From assembly GCA_009602735.1 (NCBI GenBank), contig WELA01002297.1, positions 924,126-988,125 on the forward strand: a DNA stretch of 64,000 nt. Direction: 5' to 3'. Below, in pieces: positions 9,907 to 21,488 of this stretch. Source of the DNA: Mesotaenium endlicherianum (taxonomy: Eukaryota > Streptophyta > Zygnematophyceae > Zygnematales > Mesotaeniaceae). Both the position numbers and the translations under genes were made by a program. Below the pieces are notes generated by a model that was given only the letters and a program-made list of their open reading frames with translations, was not told the origin of the DNA and searched no databases. Position 1 is the stretch's first letter. Each line of letters starts with the position of its first letter.

Positions 9907-12818
9907 ATGGCCACCGCCATGTTTTCCGCTACTCTAACGAGCCCTGCTGCGCTGCAGGGTTCGCTGTTGTCTAAGTCCATCAAGTCTTGCGAGTTCAACT
10001 CTTGCTCTTTTCTACCAAAGAAGAACTTTGGCCTTAGAGCTAGCAGAAAATCTATCGTGATGTCTGCAGAGCCTATGGTGAAGGATAAGTCTAGATCTGG
10101 GGCTAAGGAAGTCGCAGAGGATACTCTTCTCACCCCCCGTTTTTACACGACTGACTTCGATGAGATGGAGCAGGTGAGCTATCCGTGGTTCACACCAGCT
10201 CAAGTGCCTCGAAGATTACTCACGGAGGGAATTGTGGTAGTCAGGGCTTGAAAATGGTCATTAGCCAGGATCATGATGTGCATTGTAGTGAATGGAGACA
10301 CCGACCGGGAGTTGTGGTACATGGCCTGGATAGGGCCGAAGTGGCTGCTAAAATTAGCCCTCTCACTGTGTGCCTTTTCTCTGCAGCTTTTCAACAAGGA
10401 GATTAACGGCAACTTGAACGAAGCAGAGTTTGCCTCTCTTCTTCAGGAGTTCAAGACTGACTATAACCAGAAGCATTTCGTTCGCACGCCTGAGTTTAAG
10501 GTTGCGGCTGACAAGATCCAGGGACCAGCTAGGGACATTTTTGTTGAGTTCCTGGAGCGCTCTTGCACAGCTGAGTTTTCTGGGTTCTTGCTCTACAAGG
10601 AGCTGGGAAGGCGTCTGAAGGTAGGCAATTTGCTAATGCTTCGAGATACATGGCTGTGGGCCGGCTCGTGTATGAAAGCCGGACTTTCAGGTGACTGAAT
10701 GTTGTCTCCCAGGGAGCGGCCAGTCACGTGACTAATCTGTTTAATACGATTAGTTTTCTGCACTCCCATCTCTGTGAACCTTTATTCGATGAGGGGGCCG
10801 TCTGGCATCAGAAGTGTAGCTGCTTATTGTCTTTCTGCTGGTGCCTCCTGCAGAAAACAAATCCCGTCGTTGCCGAGATTTTCACCTTGATGTCGCGTGA
10901 TGAGGCACGACATGCCGGGTAAGTTTTGAGCACTTTGCTGGAGCCTCTCCACTGGCAAACAGCGAGCGTTGTCTTTGATCACAATCTTCAACTCTAAGCT
11001 CAGTTCAGACATCCGTCTCTTCTCATCAACTTGACAAATGACCTGCAGTATTCATGTAATGTACTAGCAAAGTTGAAATTTATCAAACTGATTTGGCACT
11101 TCAGTTTCTGAGCATTTAGATGGCCTGGAATTATGGAAGTTCTGAATGAGTTGGTACTCTTGCTGATGCAGATTCTTGAACAAGGCCATGTCGGATTTTA
11201 ACTTGGCTCTTGATCTCGGTTTCCTCACAAAGGCAAGAAAGTACACCTTCTTCAAGCCGCAGTTCATTTTCTATGCTACATATCTCTCAGAAAAAATTGG
11301 ATACTGGAGATACATCACCATTTACCGCCATCTGCAGCAACATCCAGAGTATGAGGTGAGGTTTCATGTTGGCCACACTTTCTGAATTTTATGGAAGGGC
11401 GTGTTTTCGGGGATAGTATGCATGCCTGACAGGGTTTTGACTGGATAGTATTTGTCAGTTAGTCAGGAGGTTATGATGGCTGCTTTCAGTACTTTGTCAC
11501 CCAGGTACTGTAAGTGTCTGAGATGAGGATTTGTGTGCTAAGAAGGGTTTTGACAGATAGTCAAACATGCCTTGGATGATAGTGGATAATAATTTATCAG
11601 GATTCTCATTCTGGACGTCATGCTTGTGGAATCCTATTTGCTTTGAATCTCGCCCTGTCATCATGCTGTTATGGAGGCATAACAACAGTTGCATATGATT
11701 GCTCATGAAGAGATGCTTGTTTGGGTTCTTTGCTTTGGCAGCTATATCCTATCTTCAACAAATTCGAGAACTGGTGCCAGGATGAGAACCGTCACGGTGA
11801 CTTCTTCTCTGCTCTCTTGAAGGCGCAGCCTCAGTTCATTAACGACTGGAAGGCTAAGCTTTGGGCACGCTTTTTCTGCCTGTCGGTAAGCGCTGTCCAG
11901 GCTCTGCCAAGCATGTGTCACATGGTGTCCATGTATGTGGTATTGATGTTGAGCAGCCGAATCTGAGACTCCCCTTGGGGAAGTCCCTGAGTACATGTAA
12001 TCCATGATAACTGGCAGTCCTTGGCAAACAATGATCAGGATCTCATTGGTCACATCTTCTTAATGCCAATTCGAGTACTTGTTACTGCAGGTCTATGTTA
12101 CTATGTATCTGAACGACCAGCAGCGGTCATCTTTCTACGAGACCCTTGGATTGAACACCAGACAGTTTGACATGCACGTGATTATTGAGGTAAGGGTCCT
12201 TCACCCCATCAGCAGTGTTGAACTTCTATGTGCGTGCACATATCAAGTGTGTAAATTGATAATAGTGATTTGTAGGAGGCGTAGCTACAATTGCGTAACA
12301 ATTGCGCTGACCCCAAGCACGCGTTTTCACTTCTGTTAGGAGTGGCTTGCAGAGTTTGGTGAAAAGGGCATGAGAGTTGAAATGAGGGGACGCCTGGTAT
12401 AGTGTATTCTGTGTTGTACAATTGGTCAACCAACAAGATACCTCTTGGGTTAGGTCGTTTCTGCCCATGAGGGGTTTTCCAGGCTTGGTGAGGATGAATG
12501 GGGTAACTCAAAAGCTTCTGTCAGAATACTGATGGCTTGCATGTAATGCTGCAGACCAACAAGACCACCGCCAGAATCTTCCCAGCTGTTCTGGATGTTG
12601 AGAACCCTAACTTTCAGAAGAAGTTGGACAAATTGGTCGAGTACAACATTGAGCTTGTGAGGATCGGAAAGAGTGAGGCACCTGCTGCTTTGAAGAGCTT
12701 GCAGAGGATACCTCACATCGCAGGCATGGTTTCTGAGTTGTTGGCACTGTACATGATGACCCCAGTGGACTCTGGTTCCATGGACTTTGCTGAGTTTGAG
12801 CCCCAGGTTGTGTACTAA
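9907..12818 (+). CDS. CHL27: Mg-protoporphyrin IX monomethyl ester cyclase, plastid (CHL27/CRD1/AcsF)
   Basis: Catalytic diiron subunit of the aerobic oxidative cyclase, which closes the isocyclic ring to give protochlorophyllide in chlorophyll synthesis on plastid membranes. Seven exons: 9907-10173, 10387-10620, 10854-10918, 11172-11355, 11742-11885, 12091-12189 and 12555-12818, joining in frame at GT-AG borders to 418 residues (Arabidopsis about 409). Residues 1 to about 55 form a Ser/Ala/Lys-rich transit peptide. The mature protein begins near [17 protein letters not shown]. Diiron ligands are visible in [13 protein letters not shown] (about 148-160), SRDEARHAG (about 180-188) and [15 protein letters not shown] (about 258-272). 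The C-terminus is [15 protein letters not shown], as in plants. The start ATG has a good ACAATGG context. No oddity; it converges with the Iojap gene. Confidence 0.97.
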
Positions 12819-13651
12819 TTTTGACGTTGCACATCTGTGCATTAGTTGCCCCATGTACATTTTGTAGGCCACTAAATTTGTTTATATACGCCTGGAACCT
12901 AGCTTAAAGCCGCATGGCTCAGATGCTACAGGAACTTGAAATATGTGATTGAGATTTAGAGATGGAAGAACAGATCAATCAGCTCTCAAGCTGCCTTCTT
13001 AGTAATAAGCAATGTTCTACATTTAATCCCATATCTTGAGAAGTGTGGACATTCAAAATTTATCTCCTGTTTGAGCTTGGATATGAATCGAAGTGATATC
13101 TCAGTCGCAATGTCTTTGCTCTGCTTATTTTGTGCTTACTTAGATGGGCGAAGACTGGACTGGGGATCTATTTTGAGTGGGTCAGATACAAATTTTGATT
13201 TAAATGATTTGCATGCATAAATAACATCTGCCTGAATGCCGTGGAGAAGCTGTGCATCTGACTGTTATGAGTACAAGTGTTAGTAGCAGTGATGTCCTTG
13301 ACTTGAATCTCTCAAATTGTTGTTTAGTAGATTATGCATAGGTGATCTTTAATTGAACAAGACTGTCACATGAGATTGTGGAAACTGTACAAGCGACTAT
13401 GCGAGATATCTTGCTTGTAATTGGTGGCCATAACGACAACAAGGAACAAAACTTGCTTTCCCATAATACCTGGTACTCTTTCACATCTTTCCACATTATC
13501 TGCCAACTCATGCATGCAATCTTGCAGATTCAAAGATATTCCTATCTACGAAGGAATTGCAACACATGGACGTGCTTTTTTGATTCGCCACTGTACCAAT
13601 TTGACTATCAACCTCAAAAATTGACTGCATCTTCACACCAAGGGCTAGCGA
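12819..13651. other. 3' flanks of convergent CHL27 and Iojap
   Basis: An interval of 833 bp between two convergent stop codons. It should hold both 3' UTRs. I see no gene or repeat in it. Confidence 0.5.
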
Positions 13652-15738
13652 TTAATTCATACTCCTGGAGGTGAAAGGGAGGTCCACCACAGCAGCGTTT
13701 CCATAAAACTCTTCCAGGTTGTAGAAGGACCGATCTTTCGGCATAAATAAGTGCACAACCACATCTCCTGCAAGTCCAGACATGGTGACATCCAAGCAAT
13801 AACACAAGCCACTCCTTGATTCAGCCTTAAACCATCATCATCTCATTCGCCAGGCATGCTAGTCACACCCTTGCCTTTGAAACACGGGTGAACAGCAGCA
13901 GAAGCTAAGGACGGCAACAGCAGATGAGAAGCGTAACAAGCCACCAGGTGAAAGAGGAACACCTCATGCTAAGAAAAGGCAAGCCCCTCACCGAAATCGA
14001 CAAGGGTCCAGCCTGACGAGTTCTGGCGGTCGCCGCCGCTCTGCTTTCGGTGAAACTTCTCCGCAACAATGTCCCGCATCCTCTTCCTGCACCAGAGACC
14101 CACCACACGCAAACAGCCGTCCAAATCGTTGACAGCCATGAACTGGAGGCTTCAGCTTCCACCCATACCTGCCTAGCCCAACTCTGGCAACATTTTGCAC
14201 ACCTTCTTTGACAGACAGTTATTGCACGCAACAAACTCTGGCACGAACTATGCATATTAGCAAGACTTGTCGTCAACCCCACCCTTGCAGGTAGACGCTC
14301 TCCCACACAGGAACGAGCCAGCAGCAGCATGACGGAAACCCCCAGCCTCTACTTGCCGCACAATCCCATCTCTCACCGGACAGACAACACAACAGACCTA
14401 ACGAGGCAGGGCGGGCGGGAGCCAGCGATGGTTGGCGAGTGAGTGACTGTGAGAGGGAGAGACCAATGGAGGGAGGGAGAGAGAGGAAGGGAGGGAGGAG
14501 GTGTAGAAGGAGGGAGGGGGGGAGCAGTTCCATACGCAATGGCGTCTGCCTGCGGTTTGGAGAAGGCGGTGACGATGACAAAGTAGCGCGTCCAGTACAC
14601 CAGGGGCTTCACGTTGAGCACCAGAATCTCCCCGCCCTTCCCGTCGTTGGCAGCCTCTGCTATGGCCATGGCCACTGGGCAGGGCACACAATCGGACGGA
14701 TCGGCAGAGCCACACAGGCGCATACCTATGAGGCGAGTTTTAGTCAGGCACACTTACGCGGGCCCCTGTTCCCCCACAAAAGTCTGCTGCGACAAGAGAG
14801 CATGCGAGGGCGAAAGGGTTGTGGGCGCATTTGGCAGCACCCAAGCGCGTGTGCAGATCACACAACAGTACACCCCGTCCAGGGTAAGGATGCCCAAGCC
14901 CTTCCAAGTAAAACCCCAACAGCCTGCCACTCAGGCCCCTGCATGAGGGCTGCACGAGGCGCTCCTTGCGACAGACATGGCCTGTATGACATATGCCATA
15001 TCCTGCTAGCCTGCTGCGCTGCAGCCCGGACACGTGCTGTGCAAGGAGGTGCTTTGGGGTGACAGCGCCTGCCAATAACACCACAATGAACTCTGCCCGC
15101 CTTTCACAGCCTCATCTCTCCGGACAAAGCACACTACCAGAATCCCCTGTCAGCAACTAGCCACACACAAAGGTGCACTGGCGCAGGCTCCGCCACGTTG
15201 GAGGGCTAAAATGCCGTGCCCAGGAGAGGAGAGGCGTCGGCCCCCCGGGAGGAGAGAGGAGGCAGGGGAAGGCAGGGAAAGAAGAAGAAGGGAGCTTACG
15301 GCTCAGGCTCTCTGCCTCGTCTGCAGCCTCTTGCGCCTCCCTCGTGACAGTCGGGTCTGACAGCAGAGTCTCCCCGTACTTCTCAAACAGGTCGTCTAGC
15401 TCGCCCTCGTCCCACTCCTCTTCCTGCTTTGCAGCAAGCACGCCCCCCCCATGCCAGTGCCCCCCTAACGCGCTGCTTAGGTGGATGAATGACATCAAGG
15501 AGCCTCAGGTCATTTGTCACACGCAGCTTTCGCGCTCAGGCAGCACCCCGAGAGACAGTCAAACTCTTGAGACCCAGGCTTGATCGCATTCTCTATCTGC
15601 TTGCAGCCTGTCAAGTCCATTTGTCACCACAACCCACCTCCATAAAGAGCCCCAGCAAGCCTCTTTTTGGCTGACGGACTAGAGAGGTTATCATCCTCAC
15701 TTTGCAGAACATGGATTGCAAAGCTCCATCTTTGTGAG

Positions 15739-15823
<85 letters not shown>

Positions 15824-16358
15824 NNNNNNNNNNNNNNNNNNNNNNNNNNNNNNNNNNNNNNNNNNNNNNNNNNNNNNNNNNNNNNNNNNNNNNNNNNNNN
15901 NNNNNNNNNNNNNNNNNNNNNNNNNNNNNNNNNNNNNNNNNNNNNNNNNNNNNNNNNNNNNNNNNNNNNNNNNNNNNNNNNNNNNNNNNNNNNNNNNNNN
16001 NNNNNNNNNNNNNNNNNNNNNNNNNNNNNNNNNNNNNNNNNNNNNNNNNNNNNNNNNNNNNNNNNNNNNNNNNNNNNNNNNNNNNNNNNNNNNNNNNNNN
16101 NNNNNNNNNNNNNNNNNNNNNNNNNNNNNNNNNNNNNNNNNNNNNNNNNNNNNNNNNNNNNNNNNNNNNNNNNNNNNNNNNNNNNNNNNNNNNNNNNNNN
16201 NNNNNNNNNNNNNNNNNNNNNNNNNNNNNNNNNNNNNNNNNNNNNNNNNNNNNNNNNNNNNNNNNNNNNNNNNNNNNNNNNNNNNNNNNNNNNNNNNNNN
16301 NNNNNNNNNNNNNNNNNNNNNNNNNNNNNNNNNNNNNNNNNNNNNNNNNNNNNNNNNN

Positions 16359-16416
<58 letters not shown>

Positions 16417-17424
16417 CAAGGTGGGCTAGCCCTCACAGGCAATACAAGGGTTTGAAGCATAAAAGCAGCAGACATGATGATACACACTCTACACACACCA
16501 AGTTCTTCCAACAAGCCACCAAGCCCTGCCACCAACTGAGAGAAGCTCTGGTTGAGACACCAGGCCCCTTGCCCGGTCAAGCTTTACACCAGTGGGCATG
16601 TCTCAACTCAGCAGCAGCCTCTGCCCAGAACGTGCAGCTGCAAGGCACCCCTCTATTCCGGAGGCTCATAAAAGCTGAGGGTGTGTATGCTTAGAGTTTG
16701 TGTGTCTCTCAAGCTGCAGCCCTCATGTTCATTGGCCAACTGCATGTCCAGTTTTGTCACACCGTACATCAGTATAAGAAGTGCCCTGTCAGCCCTTTTA
16801 TGGGCTTCATGAATTGCATGCCCACGAGCCTACAGACCATAAAGACAATCAAACGCATGATAGTAGAGCTTTAAGAGCACTAGCAGCTAGTGTGCAGGAT
16901 TCTTCAACCATGCATCCAACGTGTAGTTGAAGTCAAACGCACAGGAAACTAATAAGCCTTCCACACTTGTGAAAAATTAGGTGCCGCCACTTTCCACAAC
17001 TGAAAATCATAGTCGAAGGCAGCAAGAAGGCAGCGCCTTTCAGAGAGTGAGGCCAAGAGAAAGAAAGACCTGGAATGTATCTTACCACCCATTCACTGTC
17101 ATCCCCATCCTCCTCCAGGGACTCCTCATTCTTCTGCTGTTGTTGACTGTGCTCACTATTTCCAACGGCTCGCATACACCAACTTCTGGACCTGCTCCCT
17201 CCAAGTGCTGACCCCGATTGCTGTGCTCTTCTGAGGGCCATGCGCTGTATAACATTTCTGTTACTTGTACATGATATGGAAGGGAAGTTGCCATTGCATG
17301 CACTTCTTGAAGTGAGACTCACATTCTTATGCAGAATGTTTCGTCTTGAGCTGCCTAAGGATGAGGGACATACAAAAGCACTACTTATCCTGACGCTGCA
17401 ATTGACAGCAGCGAGGTAGCCCAT
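13652..17424 (-). CDS. Iojap/RsfS family protein, plastid
   Basis: Homologue of the bacterial ribosomal silencing factor RsfS, which binds L14 on the large subunit; plant Iojap proteins act on plastid (or mitochondrial) ribosomes. Five exons in coding order: 17424-17086, 15423-15300, 14674-14536, 14086-13992 and 13767-13652, giving 270 residues. Exon 1 is a long N-terminal region with basic and Ser-rich transit-like sequence, then a Gln/Glu/Asp-rich stretch. Exon 2 carries ELDDLFEKYGE, typical of the plant leader. The RsfS domain (about 155-265) shows GGEILVLNVKPLVYWTRYFV, TAFSKPQADAI, GWTLVDFGD, VVVHLFMP and FYNLEEFYGNA. Intron 1 (15424-17085) is unusually large and contains a microsatellite and an assembly gap, so a small extra exon there cannot be excluded. 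Confidence 0.93.
15740..15823. repeat. (AC)n(AG)n compound microsatellite, left side of gap
   Basis: About 30 bases of AC repeat followed by more than 50 bases of AG repeat that run into the assembly gap. It lies in intron 1 of the Iojap gene. Confidence 0.97.
15824..16358. other. Assembly gap (535 N)
   Basis: A run of N with AG repeat on both sides. The assembler evidently failed inside a GA/CT microsatellite, so the true length is unknown. Confidence 0.99.
16359..16413. repeat. (AG)n microsatellite, right side of gap
   Basis: Continuation of the AG repeat after the gap, about 55 bases, ending at GACTGCAAGG. Confidence 0.97.
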
Positions 17425-18456
17425 TATTTGAACTCCGGATGAGAAGGTCGCTATACCCGTGGCAAAAGGGGCTACTTATAGTCACCACTTTAAGCGCGAA
17501 GTCACTTGCTCCTTAACCAGCATGCAGCGCGCACCTGCAATTATCGCATGCAACTTCCAACTTGGAGGTCCAGACAGTGTTCAGCCTATAACCGAGTCAG
17601 ACATCAATGCAAGAGTTGCATACCCCTCCACAACCGGGGTGCGTCTGAAAAGCGCACTCGCGATGAATATTAAATACGGAAAAGACTGCCCACCATGAAT
17701 TCTAAGTTGATTTCTAGCAAGAGCCTGGAACTCTTACAAGTGATAGCCGTGCTGAGCGAGTGTTAGCTGGTGTCTACCCATCGCTTAATTTGGTTGTCGA
17801 CAAGTCGAGGACCTCGAAGGACCTCAAAACGTTTGGCAAGTTTCGCTTACCTGTAGGCCAGGGTTTCTATGTTACGGCTTGTACGGAAGAGTCCTGCCGT
17901 GATTCTTTGTAACACTTGGGAAACCAAGTGTTGCACGACAAGCGCGCCATGCGCCGTCGACATCTGCGACCAATCGATTCGAAGATGCACAAAATTTGTC
18001 AATTTGAATGTATCGTTTATATGTCCGCACGTATGATCCCCTCCTGGTCGCACATATTTCCTCATTTAAAGCGAAGGAGGCCCAAACCCCTTTGTCACCA
18101 CCCCAATTTTCCTCTCCTTGAAATGTGTAATTAATCTCGGAAACTTTCACCAGTCTGAGCTGATTGGAGAGCAAAGATTGCCGCGCAAACGGCATGCACC
18201 AGTTTTTCAAACCAAAGAAACGACTTGGCCGTCGATTGCATTATGTCGGCTAGTCAAATTTCATGTGAGGCGCAAGATCCCGACGGTGTCGTCCGCCAAA
18301 TTTTAGCCAACATAAAATATGTTGACAATAATATTGGCATCGAAGAGGAATATCGCACTATGCAGGCTCCATGGCGGAAAAAGTAAAGGCCTTAACATAT
18401 CGACTGTTGATGCAACATTAGGTAACGTTGTACTCGAGATAATTTGTGAAGCAGTA
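17425..18456. promoter_or_regulatory. Shared upstream region of Iojap (-) and ARID-HMG (+)
   Basis: About 1 kb between divergent start codons, so both promoters should lie here. No coding sequence was found. The ARID-HMG frame is open back to 18319, so its true start could be up to 46 codons further upstream. No specific motif is claimed. Confidence 0.5.
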
Positions 18457-21400
18457 ATGGAGAGCGGTCAAGGTAATCCCGAATTACAGATAGTAGGAAC
18501 ATCACAGTCAGACACGCCCTCGCCCAATCTAAATATTACAACATTTTCTACTTCACCTGGAGATATTGCAGTCGATACTTCGGGTTTCACCGTCCAAACG
18601 GTGCATGATGCTTCTCCTAATGCCGTATTACAAAGCCAGTCTCTGGGGCAAGGACTTGGCTTTGACAATCATGTCGCAAGCCTCGTGCCAAACCAGCACA
18701 TTCATGGACTCGTCGGAAGACAGCAGTACCCTGCTCCATTGGCCGAGCATGATGACCTGGTGGCAAACAAAGGCCTTTTTCTGGACTGCTTGTCAAATTT
18801 TCACAAGCAGATGGGTTCCTCTTTCAGGTCTGTGTTTTGAGAAGTTCTATGGCTGCAAATTAAGAATTTGTTTGCACTGAGATAAGTAGCAGCATTGGTG
18901 GACAGACGGTCCATGAGTGGCTGCTTATAGAAGTGGCTTGTGAGCCAGATGCATTTCTGGACGTATGTGTGACTGTCCGGGCCCTTCTAATCCCTAGACG
19001 TACTTGCATCCATGCTGCACAAGGCCGTTAGTGTGTTTGAAGAGCAATATATTGACAAAGGTAATATTGTGTAACAGGATACCTCAAATGGGAGGGAAGG
19101 AGCTTGATTTACATCTGCTGTACCGGGAGGTGACAACTCGGTCTGGTTTAGCACAGGTGCACACCTACATACTTTGCCATTGTTGGTAGTGCGAGCAGTC
19201 GTGCTTTGAATTGACAACTGCTCTGGCCGGGCATAAGACGTGCCACACATGTTGCCCCTTCTTTTTTATGACGGGGGGGGAGTGGGTGTCGAGGAGAGGA
19301 GCTGAATGGCTTAACTTGAAGTTTTTTTACCAGCTTAGGGCTTCGTTAGCACTACTCAAAGTTAGCAGCTGGTTGTCTTTGGTGCTCTATTGAAATGAAA
19401 TTATTCACACCTCTGTCTGGCAGGTCATCAAGGATCGAAGGTGGAAGGAAATAACTTTACCCTTCAACTTTCCACCAACCATGACGAGTTCATCTTTTGT
19501 TCTCCGCAAGTATTACACCAATCTGTTACATCACTTTGAGCAAGTTCACTATTTTCGTAATAGAGGTGCCCTTGTACCCCCGCCCTGTAAGTACTGCTTG
19601 CCAGAACTTTGTGTGCATTGTGCATGCAGCCACTTTTCCCTTTTTGGTGTCCTATAACTTTGCTCCATATAGTCGGAATTAGGGGTACTTCCTTTCAACC
19701 TGCTCCCCAGTCTGTCAGTGTTGTATGCTTCCATCGTGCCAAGACTGCAGCAGGTTTCTCTGCTTTCTGTCCGTGTGCAAGTTGCAAGTCACGTGTATTG
19801 TTGTTTTCTCTCTGCCTTTGACTGCTATACTCAAAACACGCCAATTATAACATTTTTGCTTGTTCTTTCCTGTGCCCTGGCAGCTCCTCTGCCTGGTCCT
19901 AGTGTCATGATGGGAAGAATGGGTCCGGGTGCCAGCCCATTGGGTCAGCCCGGGCTTGGAGTCGATGAGCCATTGCGTAGACGGCGGAAGCGCAGGGCCA
20001 TGGAGATGGGATGTAAGCTATTAGCCCCCAGTCTCCTCTCGTCACGACTATGTCATGATTCGGCTGTGGCCTTTGACTTAATACTGTGCCGCTGGTAAGT
20101 TATCTTACTGGTTCTTCTTTTCATCCATGCATATTTCCTGTCTGTTTTGTGCAGCTGATCCAAGCATTCACATTGGCCAGGCGGTGACTGGTTCGATTCA
20201 TTCCAGATTCGAGTTCGGGTATTTCATATCAGTCACGGTCGGCAATGAGAAGCTAAAAGGCATTTTATATGCCCCGACAAATGGCCGTCCAAGTTCGTTT
20301 AGTGGGCCTCCTGGTCCCATGTTAACAGAGCAGGGAGTGCCAGTGAAGCAAAGAAGGCGCAGACGGAGGAAAGATGAAATGCCAATCAAGGATCCTAATG
20401 TGCCAAAGTCTAACAGGAGCGCATACAATTACTTCTTCCAAGAGTGGCGATATAAGCTCAAAGAGTCGCATCCTGAAGTGCCTGACAGGGACATCAGCAA
20501 GATGATTGGCGAGAGGTGGAATGCGTTGAGTGAAGAGGGAAGGGGGGTGAGTGGTCTTAGCTCATTGTTTGGAAATATAGTTGGTTGAACCAGCTTGCTG
20601 CATTTCTGTGTGCTTGAAAGCTTGTGACTGACCTAATGCTTGGAGCTCCTGCTGTATTTGTCGACAAAAAGCTGATGTCCTTCTGTCTTCCTCTGTCGCG
20701 CAAGTGTTGACGGGATGGATCCTGCATTGCTTCTTTGTGACATTTTTACTGCACAGTCGTGAGCATAGACTGGCATACCCAGTGACAGGAATCCGCGCTC
20801 CCCTGCTCTTTGTTGCAGCCTTATCAGATCAAGGCCAGTGACGACAAGGTGCGCTATGATAGGGAGATGGGGAGTTATAATGCAAACAAGCTATCCGGCT
20901 ACGGTGTTATGTCACATCATGCTGGTCCCTCACAGCCTTATGTGCCTGCTCAGGTACTCCTTTCCCAGGTTTTCTGCACGTCTGTCGTATGCTCATTGGA
21001 GGAGGGTGGGAGGTCGTCTACCTCTGCAGTCCTTGAGGTGGTGCTGTTCTTGAAAAACAAAATACGGACAGATCTTTCTAAATACGTGCAAAAAAAGCAG
21101 CAGGTCTCACTTGAACATGTTGGCAGCTGGGTCTTGGCTACTCGCATGTTTAAAGCGCTTATTGACGGGCTGGCCACAAAGAAATTCAGGAAGTTCCATT
21201 CAGGTGAAGGGTTTATATTTTGCGCAGGCTTTGTTACCTAACGAGGGAGCCGAGGCTGAGCCCGAGCTTGATGCAGAGGCGGAGCCAGAGCCGGAGGCGG
21301 AGCCTGAGGCAATGGACACAGAAGGTCCAGAGGTGGGAGATGAGGATCCAGCATCAAGACAGGAGCATGAGCAAACAGGGACGGAGGAAGCGTTGCATCC

Positions 21401-21488
21401 GGCGCAAGGGGGCGGTCTGGGTCCCGATGTTTCGCAGTTAGTTGCAGAGGTTAATGGGCATCATCAGGGAGGAGAGTTTGATGGATAG
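18457..21488 (+). CDS. ARID and HMG-box DNA-binding protein (HMGB9/10/11/15 type)
   Basis: Plant-specific nuclear protein combining an AT-rich interaction domain with one HMG box; Arabidopsis relatives bind AT-rich DNA and act as transcription cofactors. Seven exons: 18457-18827, 19078-19156, 19424-19586, 19884-20012, 20155-20546, 20819-20953 and 21228-21488, total 509 residues. ARID spans about 98-200 (GLFLDCLSNFHKQM, MGGKELDLHLLYREVT, SFVLRKYYTNLLHHFEQVH). A basic patch (RRRRKRRAME) precedes the conserved linker GQAVTGSIHSRFEFGYFISV. The HMG box is at about 326-400 (KSNRSAYNYFFQEWRYKL, ISKMIGERWNAL, PYQIKASDDKVRYDREM). The tail is acidic, Glu/Pro-rich. I chose the ATG at 18457 (MESGQGNPE); an in-frame ORF extends upstream. 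Confidence 0.92.

Noticed and set aside
14439-15062. Plus-strand ORF of 207 codons
   Set aside because: Antisense to Iojap exon 3 and its flanking introns; begins in a purine-rich tract and has no domain.
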